Assembly: GCF_900142175.1 (NCBI RefSeq)
Contig: NZ_FQZX01000005.1
Location: 1 to 64,000, forward strand
Source of the DNA: Maribacter aquivivus
Lineage (GTDB): Bacteria; Bacteroidota; Bacteroidia; Flavobacteriales; Flavobacteriaceae
Length of the DNA: 64,000 bases
Direction of reading: 5' to 3'
A program made the translations under genes and the position numbers. Of this stretch, positions 16,433 through 25,800 are shown in pieces. Each line of letters starts with the position of its first letter. The first letter of the stretch is position 1. The notes under the pieces are model-generated. The model saw nothing but the letters and a program-made list of their open reading frames with translations, searched no databases and was not told the origin of the DNA.

Positions 16433-17113
16433 TTATTTCACCTCAACACCTGTAAAGAAAAGAGAGAAATCAGCATCTGGTCTTTTATGCATCCTGCTAA
16501 TGTTCAATCCGTTTATCGTTTTATAGTCTTCCCAGCTGGTAGTCATGTTAGGTTCAGACTGATTTTCTTTTCTGTACACCCATTCTTTGATGATAAAATC
16601 GTCGCCAAAATAATAGTCGTAAGCATCACCGGGCGTGTAACCGCCATCATTTGAATATACCGTAGTCAATTTATGCATGGTAGTTTTACTGATTGGAGCT
16701 TCTGCACCTTCGGTATGTTTAAACGTAAAACTTTTTTGATCCCAAACCAATTGGTAAGGAGCCAGTAGCCAGAATTTATCATTTACAAATCCGCCATCTG
16801 TTGCCGTCATGGTACTATCTACCGTTTTTCTGTTATAGGTGATGGTATCTTGTCTGGTCATCATGGTAACTTCGTTAGATGATGTTTTCCACAACCAAGT
16901 GCGTTCAAAGTGCTCGTCATCTCTATCTACATTAAAGGTAAACTTGATACTTTGTACATCTTTCCAGTTTTCAAATCCGTTTGCATTTGCGATTTTTTCA
17001 AGAACTGTCAAATGCGTATCTTCGCCAAGAGCAATTTTAAGCTTTTTTTGGTCGGTTTTACATGCTGTAAGAACACTTGAAATAAGAATGGAAAGAATAA
17101 TTAATTTTTTCAT
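16433..17113 (-). CDS. Predicted lipoprotein of unknown function
   Basis: 226 residues from the ATG at 17113. An ATG ten codons further upstream adds MIYLLENLLK, which spoils the lipoprotein signal. The signal peptide ends in a lipobox (SVLTAC) with the lipid-bearing Cys at residue ~17. The mature part has a helical start and beta-strands (VQSIKFTFNVDRDDEHFERT, DDFIIKEWVYR, ISRMHKRPDADFSLFFTGV), the look of a LolA-like or DUF6503-type concave sheet; this fold call is tentative. It is first in a two-gene minus-strand unit, divergent from the sigma factor gene at 17192. Confidence 0.75.
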   Translation of the reverse strand: MKKLIILSILISSVLTACKTDQKKLKIALGEDTHLTVLEKIANANGFENWKDVQSIKFTFNVDRDDEHFERTWLWKTSSNEVTMMTRQDTITYNRKTVDSTMTATDGGFVNDKFWLLAPYQLVWDQKSFTFKHTEGAEAPISKTTMHKLTTVYSNDGGYTPGDAYDYYFGDDFIIKEWVYRKENQSEPNMTTSWEDYKTINGLNISRMHKRPDADFSLFFTGVEVK

Positions 17114-17191
17114 TTTCAGCAGATTTTCAAGTAAATATATCAATTACGGTATCTTTAACCTACTTTTATTTTTTGTAAACCATCTATCAAA

Positions 17192-17818
17192 GTGACATTT
17201 CTTAAAAAGCTATGTTTTATTATTATTGGAAACCAATTCAATGAAAAAACGGTTTCTAGTGGTAAAAACGAAGAATATACCGATTTAGAGTTGGTAGAAC
17301 GCATTGTATCTAACAATGATTCTATGCTCTTTGGTGTGCTCTATGATAGGTACTCAAAATTAGTTTACAATAAGTGCTTGGGGTTTTCAAAATCGAATAA
17401 AGAGGCAGAAGACCTAACCCAAGATATTTTTCTAATGTTATATGTTAAGCTTGGTTCTTTTAAAGGGAATTCAAAATTCTCTACCTGGTTATATTCTTTT
17501 ACCTATAATTTCTGTGTCAATTATGTCAATAGAAATAAGGAACGGAGAATCGACGATAATTCAGTGAAATTTGATGTGCATGAAGATGTGCCAGTTGAGG
17601 TAACCGATGATTTGTTATTGCAAATGCAAGTTGATAAACTTAAAGAAGCATTAGAACTTATTGCTCCAGAAGATAAGACGATATTGTTGTTGAAATATCA
17701 AGATGGAGCATCAATAAAAGAATTGGAAGATATTTTAGAGCTTAAATCAAGCGCTATTAAAATGAGGCTGAAGAGAGCTAAGGCTAAGGTTACTGAAATG
17801 TATAAAACTCTAAACTGA
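17192..17818 (+). CDS. ECF-type RNA polymerase sigma factor
   Basis: 208 residues from a GTG start; no in-frame ATG precedes the conserved part. Sigma region 2 covers residues ~45-105 (LFGVLYDRYSKLVYNKCLGF, EAEDLTQDIFLMLYVKLGSF, FSTWLYSFTYNFCVNYVNRN), and region 4 covers ~150-205 (LEDILELKSSAIKMRLKRAK). It is expected to direct core polymerase to a small regulon. No anti-sigma gene follows; instead a 63-residue gene overlaps its stop by one base. Confidence 0.9.
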   Translation: MTFLKKLCFIIIGNQFNEKTVSSGKNEEYTDLELVERIVSNNDSMLFGVLYDRYSKLVYNKCLGFSKSNKEAEDLTQDIFLMLYVKLGSFKGNSKFSTWLYSFTYNFCVNYVNRNKERRIDDNSVKFDVHEDVPVEVTDDLLLQMQVDKLKEALELIAPEDKTILLLKYQDGASIKELEDILELKSSAIKMRLKRAKAKVTEMYKTLN

Positions 17819-18009
17819 TGTTAGAACAGAACCAAAATCCATTTAAGAATTTAGACGGGGACCTAAAAGATGTTCCGCCAGAGCTACGTAAAAAAGTTAT
17901 GGACGATGTTGCTACGGCTAAATTGATTATGGAATTATCGGATCTGTTTACGGGTAGTTTTGCCTCAATAATAGAGGGAATGTTGCAGACGAAATCTAAA
18001 AGAGAATAA
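17818..18009 (+). CDS. Small protein coupled to the sigma factor gene
   Basis: 63 residues: polar N-terminus with PFKNLDGDLKDVPPELRKKV, then a helical stretch containing ATAKLIMELSDLFTGSFASI. The ATG overlaps the sigma factor TGA by one base (TGATG), which argues for coupled translation. There is no convincing membrane helix and no zinc ligands, so it is not a standard anti-sigma factor. Similar small genes follow this sigma factor in other flavobacteria as far as I recall. The function is unknown; a sigma-binding or linker role is a guess. Confidence 0.7.
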   Translation: MLEQNQNPFKNLDGDLKDVPPELRKKVMDDVATAKLIMELSDLFTGSFASIIEGMLQTKSKRE

Positions 18010-18030
18010 AAATAAAGTAGAACAAGTTAT

Positions 18031-18864
18031 ATGGATACAGTTGATAAGTGGAAAGACCTCACCTTTGAATCATTAAGTAATATATTCAAAGATATTGCCT
18101 CTGCATTGCCAGGAATTTTTGGAGCATTCATCGTTATTATTTTTGGTTGGATAATTATTAAGGTAGTCACCTTTGTTTTAAAAAGAATATTTAAAGCCAT
18201 CAAATTAGATAAAGCTTCTGAAAAAATTAATGAGGCAAAACTGTTTGGTGATGCCGATATCAAAATAGATTTACCTAAGATAATTATCACTTTTATAAAG
18301 GTTTTATTGTGGTTGGTATTTATAATCGTTGCCTCAGATATTATGGGCTTAACTATTATATCAACTGAAATTGCCAACCTATTAAGATACTTGCCAATAT
18401 TGTTGTCGGCGATGGTAATACTAATGTTAGGGTTGTTTTTAGCCAAAACAATCAAAGAAACAATTATTAAAGTATTTGATTCAATTGGTCTTGGCGGTGG
18501 TAAATTGTTAGGTAATGTTTTATTTTATCTAATTATCATATTTGTTAGTATTACTGCATTGAACCAAGCAGGTATAGATACACAGATTATCACTAATAAC
18601 TTTACTATTGTACTAGGTGCTTTCTTATTGGCAATTGCATTGGCATTAGGCTTAGGGTCTAGAGAAATTGTAGGTGACCTATTAAGAACATTCTACTCAA
18701 GAAAGATTTATGAGGTAGGGGATAAGGTTAAAATAGGAGATTTACAGGGTACAGTAATCGGTATTGATAATATTTCAATGATACTGAAAACAAAATCAGG
18801 TAAGGTTATTATCCCTATTAAAAAGGTAGTAGAAAAAACAGTTACGGTAGAAGAACAATCCTAA
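18031..18864 (+). CDS. Small-conductance mechanosensitive channel family (MscS-like) protein
   Basis: 277 residues. Four or five membrane helices span residues ~25-215, arranged as two similar halves. The pore-lining helix is AFLLAIALALGLGSREIVGD, followed by the beta-domain (YEVGDKVKIGDLQGTVIGID, MILKTKSGKVIIPIKKVVEK). The chain ends soon after, without the usual large cytoplasmic cage, as in the short conserved-TM-helix branch. The expected role is release of solutes under osmotic downshock. It is 21 bases after the 63-residue gene, so probably in the sigma factor operon. Confidence 0.85.
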   Translation: MDTVDKWKDLTFESLSNIFKDIASALPGIFGAFIVIIFGWIIIKVVTFVLKRIFKAIKLDKASEKINEAKLFGDADIKIDLPKIIITFIKVLLWLVFIIVASDIMGLTIISTEIANLLRYLPILLSAMVILMLGLFLAKTIKETIIKVFDSIGLGGGKLLGNVLFYLIIIFVSITALNQAGIDTQIITNNFTIVLGAFLLAIALALGLGSREIVGDLLRTFYSRKIYEVGDKVKIGDLQGTVIGIDNISMILKTKSGKVIIPIKKVVEKTVTVEEQS

Positions 18865-18951
18865 TAGAAAATTAACGTTTTTCATTTAGTAAGAGCAGAT
18901 ATAGTAATAATTGAAAATGTTATTGCTACGTATGTTTATGAATTAATTCAT

Positions 18952-18959
18952 TAATTTTG
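18952..18959 (+). promoter_or_regulatory. Putative -7 box for clpP
   Basis: TAATTTTG matches TAnnTTTG. The predicted start of transcription is near 18965, giving a leader of about 17 bases before the ATG at 18983. Confidence 0.5.
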
Positions 18960-18982
18960 TTAGAGATAAATAAACTTAAAAT

Positions 18983-19531
18983 ATGAGTGCTAAAAAAGGA
19001 AAAATTCAGGAAGCCATAGATGAGAAAATGCTGGAGGAAAGAAAAGTCTTTCTTTGGGGTATGGTTGATGACGATTCTGCAAAACATGTAATTGACAGGT
19101 TGTTATATCTAGATATGCAGAGCGATAAAGAAATTCAATTATATATTAATAGTCCGGGTGGTTATGTTACTTCTGGTTTTGCAATGTACGATACTATAAA
19201 AGCATTAAAGAGTCCGGTTTCAACAATCTGTACCGGTTTAGCGGCATCAATGGGTTCTATCTTATTATCAGTAGGTAAAAAGGGAAGAAGATTCATTCAG
19301 CCACATGCTCAGGTAATGATTCACCAACCAAGTGGCGGTGCAAGAGGTCAGGCTTCTAATATTGAAATACAAGCTAGAGAAATTATAAAGACCAAAGAGT
19401 TAAGTGCACAAATATTAGCAGATAACTGTGGTCAAGATTTTGACAAGGTTTTGAAAGATTTTGATAGAGATTATTGGATGAATGCAGAAGAGTCTATTAA
19501 ATATGGTATCGTAGACGGTATTATGGAATAG
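18983..19531 (+). CDS. clpP: ATP-dependent Clp protease proteolytic subunit
   Basis: 182 residues. The catalytic triad is visible as Ser89 (GLAASMGS), His114 (VMIHQPSGG) and Asp163 (DRDYWM), with the His-Asp spacing as in E. coli ClpP. NSPGG at 56-60 is the oxyanion/strand motif. The chain begins close to the first folded strand, so the N-terminal propeptide found in many ClpPs is absent. It stands alone, away from tig and clpX, which suggests this is the second ClpP copy that flavobacteria often have. It is a monocistronic unit between its own promoter and a strong terminator. Confidence 0.93.
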   Translation: MSAKKGKIQEAIDEKMLEERKVFLWGMVDDDSAKHVIDRLLYLDMQSDKEIQLYINSPGGYVTSGFAMYDTIKALKSPVSTICTGLAASMGSILLSVGKKGRRFIQPHAQVMIHQPSGGARGQASNIEIQAREIIKTKELSAQILADNCGQDFDKVLKDFDRDYWMNAEESIKYGIVDGIME

Positions 19532-19553
19532 ATTACAGTAGTCTATAAAAATT

Positions 19554-19590
19554 AAAAAGTCCTTTGCCAAAATGGTAAAGGACTTTTTTG
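19554..19590 (+). terminator. Intrinsic terminator after clpP
   Basis: AGTCCTTTGCC (19558-19568) pairs with GGTAAAGGACT (19574-19584) over a five-base loop with one G-U pair. A and T runs flank it. It may also serve the convergent OmpA-family gene. Confidence 0.88.
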
Positions 19591-19685
19591 TGGTTGGTAG
19601 TTAATTTTGGATAATAAAGTATTATCCGGTTCTTATCTTAAAGAGATAAGGTTGTTGTTGAATTTATGAGGTATTCGTAAAAAAA

Positions 19686-21632
19686 TTATTTAGATGCCAA
19701 TACACCTTTTTTAATCTGTAATATCGGGAATTCCGTTCTTCGGTTCAGCTCTAATTCTTCAGGAGTACAATCTTCTTTACTAGTACATTTATTGATAGGT
19801 ACACGCTTGCCAAAGCCTTTATAAGAAACAATTCTATCTTGAGATACTCCGTTTTCAATGAGGTACTCATATGTAGATTTCGCCCTTCTTTCAGAAAGGT
19901 CATCATTGTATTCGTGACTACCTACGGGATCGGTATGTGCTTCTAGCTTAATAATCATATCTGGGTAGGTGTTATTCATAACACGAACTACTTTATCTAA
20001 TTCTCTTGCTGCATCTGGTCTTATATCACTTTTATTAAAATCGAAATATATTTTATTAAGTCCCGCTAATAATTTTAAATCAAGAACAGGTTCAAGAACA
20101 ATGTCCTGTCGCATTATTTTTTGAGCCTTTGGTGTTTTTGACGTGTTAAAGTAAACGTTTTTATGAGGGTGGGTTTTTCTAACCGCCTCTATCATATAGT
20201 TTGTTTTTCTATTAACGGGGAATCTGTAGTAACCGTTTTCATCTGTCATCGTCTGCGCTACCATTGTGTTGGTAACTTGGTCAAATAATTTAATTTGAAC
20301 ACTATCTAGCATTTGGTTGTTTACGCCATCTACAACATAACCTTCAACATCTAATGCAGGTGTAAATTTAAATTTATAGATATCATCGCTACCTACACCA
20401 CCTTCTCTATTAGAACTTACATAACCATCTAATCCGTTAGGTAAACCGTAATATGCAAAATCGTCACTAGAACTATTAATAGGTGTACCTAAGTTAATAA
20501 TGTCAATAACCTTACCGTCTTCATTAGAGATCGTTGAGAAAACGTCTAATTGACCAAAACCAACATGACCATCTGAACTGAAGAATAATTTACCTTCTTC
20601 GTTTATGAACGGAAACATTTCGTTGCCTTCCGTATTTACAATAGGTCCGGCATTAATAGGTTCTTGTACACCGCCACGCTCATGAATTTCTGCATAGTAA
20701 ATATCGGTACCACCATAACCACCAGGTCTATCCGATGCAAAGTAAATGCGTGTTCTCGCAAGATTTACAGACGGATGCCCGGTGGAATAGTAGTCACTAT
20801 TAACCCTAAGGTTACTGTTTTCTTCCCACTTACCATCAATAAATTTGGCAGTGTATATTTTTAAATTTATTTCGTTTGATACGCCATACCCTGCTTTCTT
20901 GTCATAGAAGTTATTTCGGGTAAAATACATGATAGTATCATTCTTGTAATCTGTAGAAAAGGCTACAGAGCTTTCATGGTATTTTGTATTGATATCTCCT
21001 TTTACCCTTTTAGGTTCAGACATTGGGTTATCTTCTTGTACTACAAAAAGATCTAACCAAGGTTCATTGTTCCAACCATAACTTTCACCTGTTACAGCAT
21101 CTCTTCTTGAAGAACCAAAGTACAAGTTTCCCATAAATCTGTATACACCAAAATCGCTGTCAGTAGAATTGAAGGCGACAGGTTCAACTTCGTAACGTTG
21201 TCTACTGTTAAACACTACAGAAGCTAAGTTGCCATCTTGTAAAAATCGCTTGACACGAGAATCGTTCTTATTGTATTTTTTATATTTTTTCAACCAAACT
21301 TCAGACTCCTCCATATCGCCATTGGCGTATAAAGCCATGGCATATTTAAAATAGTAATCTGTTGGTAAGGTGGCATTGTTTATTACAGCGCTAAAGTGAG
21401 GAATAGATTTTTTATAGTCGCGTATTAATAAATAACATTCTGCTAATTGCTGATGTGCATATTCAGCGTTGAAATCTGTCTCTACCATTCGTTCATACTC
21501 AGGTATGGCTAAAGAGTAGGAGAATTTACTGAAATAGTAATCAGCCTTTTTTTGTGATGCTACCTGTGCAATTGATAGCTGAGCTACTAATAAAAGCAGC
21601 ATTAATACCACAATATTTTTATAATTTTTCAT
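19686..21632 (-). CDS. OmpA family protein with TPR, PD40 propeller and carboxypeptidase-like domains
   Basis: 648 residues. Order: signal peptide (about 1-22); TPR-like helices (~27-130, YYFSKFSYSLAIPEYERMV); a beta-propeller with WD40-like repeats (~160-420, RIYFASDRPGGYGGTDIYYA, LFFSSDGHVGFGQLDVFST); a regulatory-like sandwich (~430-510); and a C-terminal OmpA peptidoglycan-binding domain (~530-640, IYFDFNKSDIRPDAARELDK, LEAHTDPVGS, LSERRAKSTYEYL). This is the PorE-like architecture that links T9SS outer-membrane parts to peptidoglycan. It follows the PorP/SprF gene by 18 bases and belongs with the giant adhesin as an accessory module. Confidence 0.9.
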   Translation of the reverse strand: MKNYKNIVVLMLLLLVAQLSIAQVASQKKADYYFSKFSYSLAIPEYERMVETDFNAEYAHQQLAECYLLIRDYKKSIPHFSAVINNATLPTDYYFKYAMALYANGDMEESEVWLKKYKKYNKNDSRVKRFLQDGNLASVVFNSRQRYEVEPVAFNSTDSDFGVYRFMGNLYFGSSRRDAVTGESYGWNNEPWLDLFVVQEDNPMSEPKRVKGDINTKYHESSVAFSTDYKNDTIMYFTRNNFYDKKAGYGVSNEINLKIYTAKFIDGKWEENSNLRVNSDYYSTGHPSVNLARTRIYFASDRPGGYGGTDIYYAEIHERGGVQEPINAGPIVNTEGNEMFPFINEEGKLFFSSDGHVGFGQLDVFSTISNEDGKVIDIINLGTPINSSSDDFAYYGLPNGLDGYVSSNREGGVGSDDIYKFKFTPALDVEGYVVDGVNNQMLDSVQIKLFDQVTNTMVAQTMTDENGYYRFPVNRKTNYMIEAVRKTHPHKNVYFNTSKTPKAQKIMRQDIVLEPVLDLKLLAGLNKIYFDFNKSDIRPDAARELDKVVRVMNNTYPDMIIKLEAHTDPVGSHEYNDDLSERRAKSTYEYLIENGVSQDRIVSYKGFGKRVPINKCTSKEDCTPEELELNRRTEFPILQIKKGVLASK

Positions 21633-21650
21633 CTTATCGATTTTAAATTA

Positions 21651-22553
21651 TTAGAAATATCTAGGAGACTTAACAGGTCCTAACACCTTTTTTGTAAGTT
21701 CATAGATTAATATAACTTCGTGTGTGCCACCGGTATAAGGTCTTACTGCTGAGGTAGGTAAATCATAAGCATAACCAACTCTAAAATCTCTAGACACCTG
21801 GTAGTCCATCATAGCACCAAAGTTTGATGCATCGTTTACACGGTAAGAAGTACCGATCCAAAACTTTTCATTGAATAAAAAGTTAATAGTGAAATCGTAC
21901 GTTGCCGGGGCACCATTGGTAAATTTTGTGATGACTGTAGGTTTAAATTTAGTAGTCTCAGATAAGTCGAAAACCAAACCACCAATTGCGTAATAACTAT
22001 TTCGTTCTATAGCTTCAAACTCCCCATCATTTAAATCTGTATTCAGTATTCTAGGTGATGATACACCAGCGTACCATCTGTTAGAGCCAATATAAAAACC
22101 AGCTCCGAAGTTAGGATTGATACTATTAAAATTTGCGTTGAAAAACTGATCGTTAGGATCAGGGTTTTCTAAGTTGTAACTGGTGAAACCACCTTTTAGT
22201 CCAAAACGCATATTAACTTTTTGACTTACTGGAACCGTATAAGAGAAATCACCATAAAAATAGTTAGTGCTTTCAAAACCTAATTTGTCATTGATATAAG
22301 ATACGCCGATACCTACTCGTTCGTTTTTCATTGGTGAATGAATAGATAAGGTACTAGTTCTTGGGTTACCTTCTAAACCTGCCCATTGGTTTCTATGCAA
22401 AATAGTTGCATTCAATGTTTCTCTACTACCGGCATACGCTGGGTTAACAGAAATAGTGTTATACATATATTGCGTAAACTGAGGTAGCTGCTGTGCGCTT
22501 ACAAAGGCACCTGTTAAAAGTAGAATGGCTAAAAGTAGATTAGCTTTTTTCAT
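21651..22553 (-). CDS. PorP/SprF family type IX secretion system membrane protein
   Basis: 300 residues with a signal peptide (MKKANLLLAILLLTGAFVSAQ), then QLPQFTQYMYNTISVNPAYAGS, the hallmark N-terminus of PorP/SprF proteins. Alternating beta-strands ending in aromatic residues indicate an outer-membrane barrel. Known members such as SprF help export and attach one particular large T9SS substrate. Here the neighbouring substrate is the 4443-residue adhesin encoded immediately upstream, so a dedicated partnership is inferred. It has its own putative promoter, since a terminator separates it from the adhesin gene. Confidence 0.93.
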   Translation of the reverse strand: MKKANLLLAILLLTGAFVSAQQLPQFTQYMYNTISVNPAYAGSRETLNATILHRNQWAGLEGNPRTSTLSIHSPMKNERVGIGVSYINDKLGFESTNYFYGDFSYTVPVSQKVNMRFGLKGGFTSYNLENPDPNDQFFNANFNSINPNFGAGFYIGSNRWYAGVSSPRILNTDLNDGEFEAIERNSYYAIGGLVFDLSETTKFKPTVITKFTNGAPATYDFTINFLFNEKFWIGTSYRVNDASNFGAMMDYQVSRDFRVGYAYDLPTSAVRPYTGGTHEVILIYELTKKVLGPVKSPRYF

Positions 22554-22618
22554 GGTTGTGTTTGGGTTTAGCTTTAAAGGCTATGTATTAATGTATAAGT
22601 AGGTTATCTTATTGGTTA

Positions 22619-22626
22619 CAAATTTA
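22619..22626 (-). promoter_or_regulatory. Putative -7 box for the PorP/SprF-OmpA operon
   Basis: Reads TAAATTTG on the minus strand, 66 bases above the ATG at 22553. It would let the two genes be made independently of the adhesin transcript, which is predicted to stop at 22794-22821. Confidence 0.4.
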
Positions 22627-22784
22627 ATAGCTGTTCTTAAGTATTTAAAAAATAACGGCTGACACCCCAGATTATTCGTTCTGAAACAGCATTTTCGTTC
22701 AATAGATGTATTTATCGGATGAACTAAAATAGGTCTGTAAAAGGCTTGTATGTAGTAATTTATATCGGATATTTTTTGTCAATA

Positions 22785-22822
22785 AAAATAAAAATACCCC
22801 ATCATTTTAATGATGAGGTATT
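22785..22822 (-). terminator. Intrinsic terminator of the giant adhesin gene
   Basis: A 12-base stem (22794-22805 with 22810-22821, one G-U pair in the minus-strand RNA) is followed on the minus strand by a T-rich run. It begins about 20 bases after the adhesin stop. Confidence 0.8.
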
Positions 22823-22842
22823 ATGAATTATATGTTTAAATT

Positions 22843-25800
22843 TTAATTAGTACCTAGGTAGATATACCCATTAATTGGTTCTAGAATGGTACCTGTATTT
22901 TTATCGGTAGCATTAATAATGTAATAGTAAGTACCAGTGGGTAACATTCCAGATTGTCCGAAAGAACCATCAGGAGATTCACCGCCCCAATCGTTTTGGT
23001 AATCTTTAACCTCAGCAATTTTAGTACCCCAACGGTTAAATATCATTACATCAAAACTAAATGCACAGTATTCTACACCCGTAATTTCAAAGAAATCATT
23101 AACACCATCACCGTTTGCGGTAACCGCCTTAGAAATAATAATATCACCTTTTCCACATGGTACACATTCCGTATCTACGATAACCGTAAAGTCAACATAG
23201 TATTTACATGTACCTTCAGTAGAACTGTACGCAATTTTATATTCACCAGGTTCATGGTTCATTGGGTCAAATATGTTTTGTTCTAAAACAACATCTCCTT
23301 CCAAGATTATAAACGTACCATTGCTGTCAAAATCTGCCGGCAGGTAATTCAATAAATCAATTGGCTCTTCTTCAATACAGATGTTAATTGTAATTTCTTG
23401 CAATTGAGGTTGAAGAACAAAAACAATTTGTTCAAAAGAAGCAGTGTTGCCACAAGAATCTGTAACATTCCAAGTTCTTATAATCATGTAATCATCAGAA
23501 TCATCAGCTTGTTGCGTTTCTTCATTATAAACCACTTCAAAGTCACCACAGCCACCTGTGAATACCATTTCTGGTGCATCAGGAATATCATCACCACATA
23601 TAATGGTAATTTCTTCTTCGTACGGCTGACTCATAATAGGTCCCGTGGGTTCTACAGTAATTACCTGAGTATGTTCTACCATGTTACCTGCGCAATCTGT
23701 GGCTGTCCAGGTTCTGGTGACCGTATATCCTAAAGCACAGTTTTCATCATTTGTAATCGTTTCTTCAAACGTTACATCAATGTTAGGCTCACAAGAATCT
23801 GTAGCCGTTAATGTAGTTGCATCTGGAACCATACCACATTCAACCGTCATGTCTTGAGGTAGCGTTTCATTGAAGGTCGGTGCAACCGTGTCTTCAATAG
23901 TAATTACTTGTGTATGTGTACGCACATTACCGACACAATCTGTAATAGTCCATGTTCTAGTAATGGTATATTCAGTAGCACATTCATCGTCTTGACCTTC
24001 AATTAATTCAGTATAATCTACCGTGATGGCACAATCGCTATCTGAAGTTATTACAAAAGCATCAGGTATAGCATCACATGCCTCAATAGTAATATCAGTT
24101 GGCCAGTCTTCATCACCATCATTATCGATAATGGTCACCGTAGCAATATTGTCAGATAAAATACCTACTATAGCACTTGAAATGTTCTCAAGAATTACAT
24201 TGAACGTTTCTGGGTCTTCAATAAGGATATCATCAATAATAGGAATTACTATTGGTTGGGTGTTAGGGTTGGTACCACCAAATGTTAAGGTTTGCGAATT
24301 ACGCGGAACACCCGTATAATCACTAGCATCTGTTGCAGAACCGTCTACGGTGTAGAATTCTACCGTAAATTCATCTTGAACATCTGCATTAAGAACCACA
24401 TTTAAGGTAACCGTACCTGCATCTTCATTCACCTCAACAGAAGCAGTATCAAATTGAACACCGTATAAAGATGGGTCAGCATCATTATCTATAATATTTA
24501 CGGTCGTTGTATCATTTGAAAGAATGCCTACAATAGGAGAGGAGATATCTTCAAGTACAATATTAAAGTTTTCTGTAAATTCAATTAAAGTATCATCGAT
24601 AATAGAAATTACAATGGTCTGTGTATTGGAATTTGTACCACCAAATGTTAGCGTCTGCGTATCTTGAGGAACACCGGTATAATCATTACCATCTGTAGTG
24701 GTTACATCTACAGTATAATACTCTACCGTAAACTCATCTTGAACATCTGCATTAAGTACCACATCAATGGAAACTGTACCTGCATCTTCGTTTACATCAA
24801 TTGAAGTAACATCGAATTCAACTCCATATATAGTAGGATCTGCATCGTCGTCTGTTATAGTACCTATAGCAGTATCATCGATCATGTTCAATAATGGATG
24901 TGATATAGTACCTAATGTAATATTAAGGTCTTCACTAAATTCTATCAATGCATCATTGATTATAGTAACCTCTACATTTTGAATGTCAGAATCAGTTGTA
25001 CCAGCAGGGAATGTTACAACACCAGAAGTAGTAACAACAGAATAATCATCAGGAGAAATTGCGGTACCGTCTGTCACAGTAAATTCTACCGTAAATTCTT
25101 CTTGTATCGTTGGTCCTGTATATGAAACTTCAAAATTAGCCGTTCCGCTTGCAATATCTTCAGTAACAGTAAAATCGGCAACAGAAATTCCTTCACTTGC
25201 GTCTGGCAAGTCGTTATCTGTAATTGTACCAACTGCAGTATCATCGATCATGTTTACCAATGGATGAGATATGGCACCCAACGTAATATTTAAATCTTCG
25301 CTGTATTCCAATATTAGGTCATTGATAATGGTCACCTCTACAAGTTGGGTGTCATTATTGATAGTGCCTGCAGGAAAAGTTACATTACCTGAAGCTATAA
25401 CGACCGTATAATCATCAGGGGAGATCGCAGAACCATCAGTTATCGTAAAGTCTACCGTAAATTCATCCTGTATGGTTAATCCTGTATATATGATTACAAA
25501 ATCTGCGGTACCACTAGCTATATCTTCGGCAACCGTAAAGTCTGCCACAGAAATACCTTCACTAGCATCTGAAGCATCATCATTTATAATCACGCCCGTA
25601 GCGGTATTAGTGGTATCACCATCAACAAAACCGGTAACAAAACCATTATCCGTAGTTATGTTAGAAAGTACTACTGTAAAGTCTTCATCAGCTTCAATGA
25701 TAGTTTCTTCGGTAATTTCAATAGTTATGGTCTGAGAGCTTACGGTATCTGTAAAGTCTAACGTACCATTAACCGGGGTAAAGTCTGCCAAATCAGCAGA

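Noticed and set aside
18027..18455. Minus-strand open frame of 142 codons opposite the MscS-like gene
   Set aside because: Its hydrophobic, Ile/Asn-rich product mirrors the membrane helices of the real gene on the other strand.
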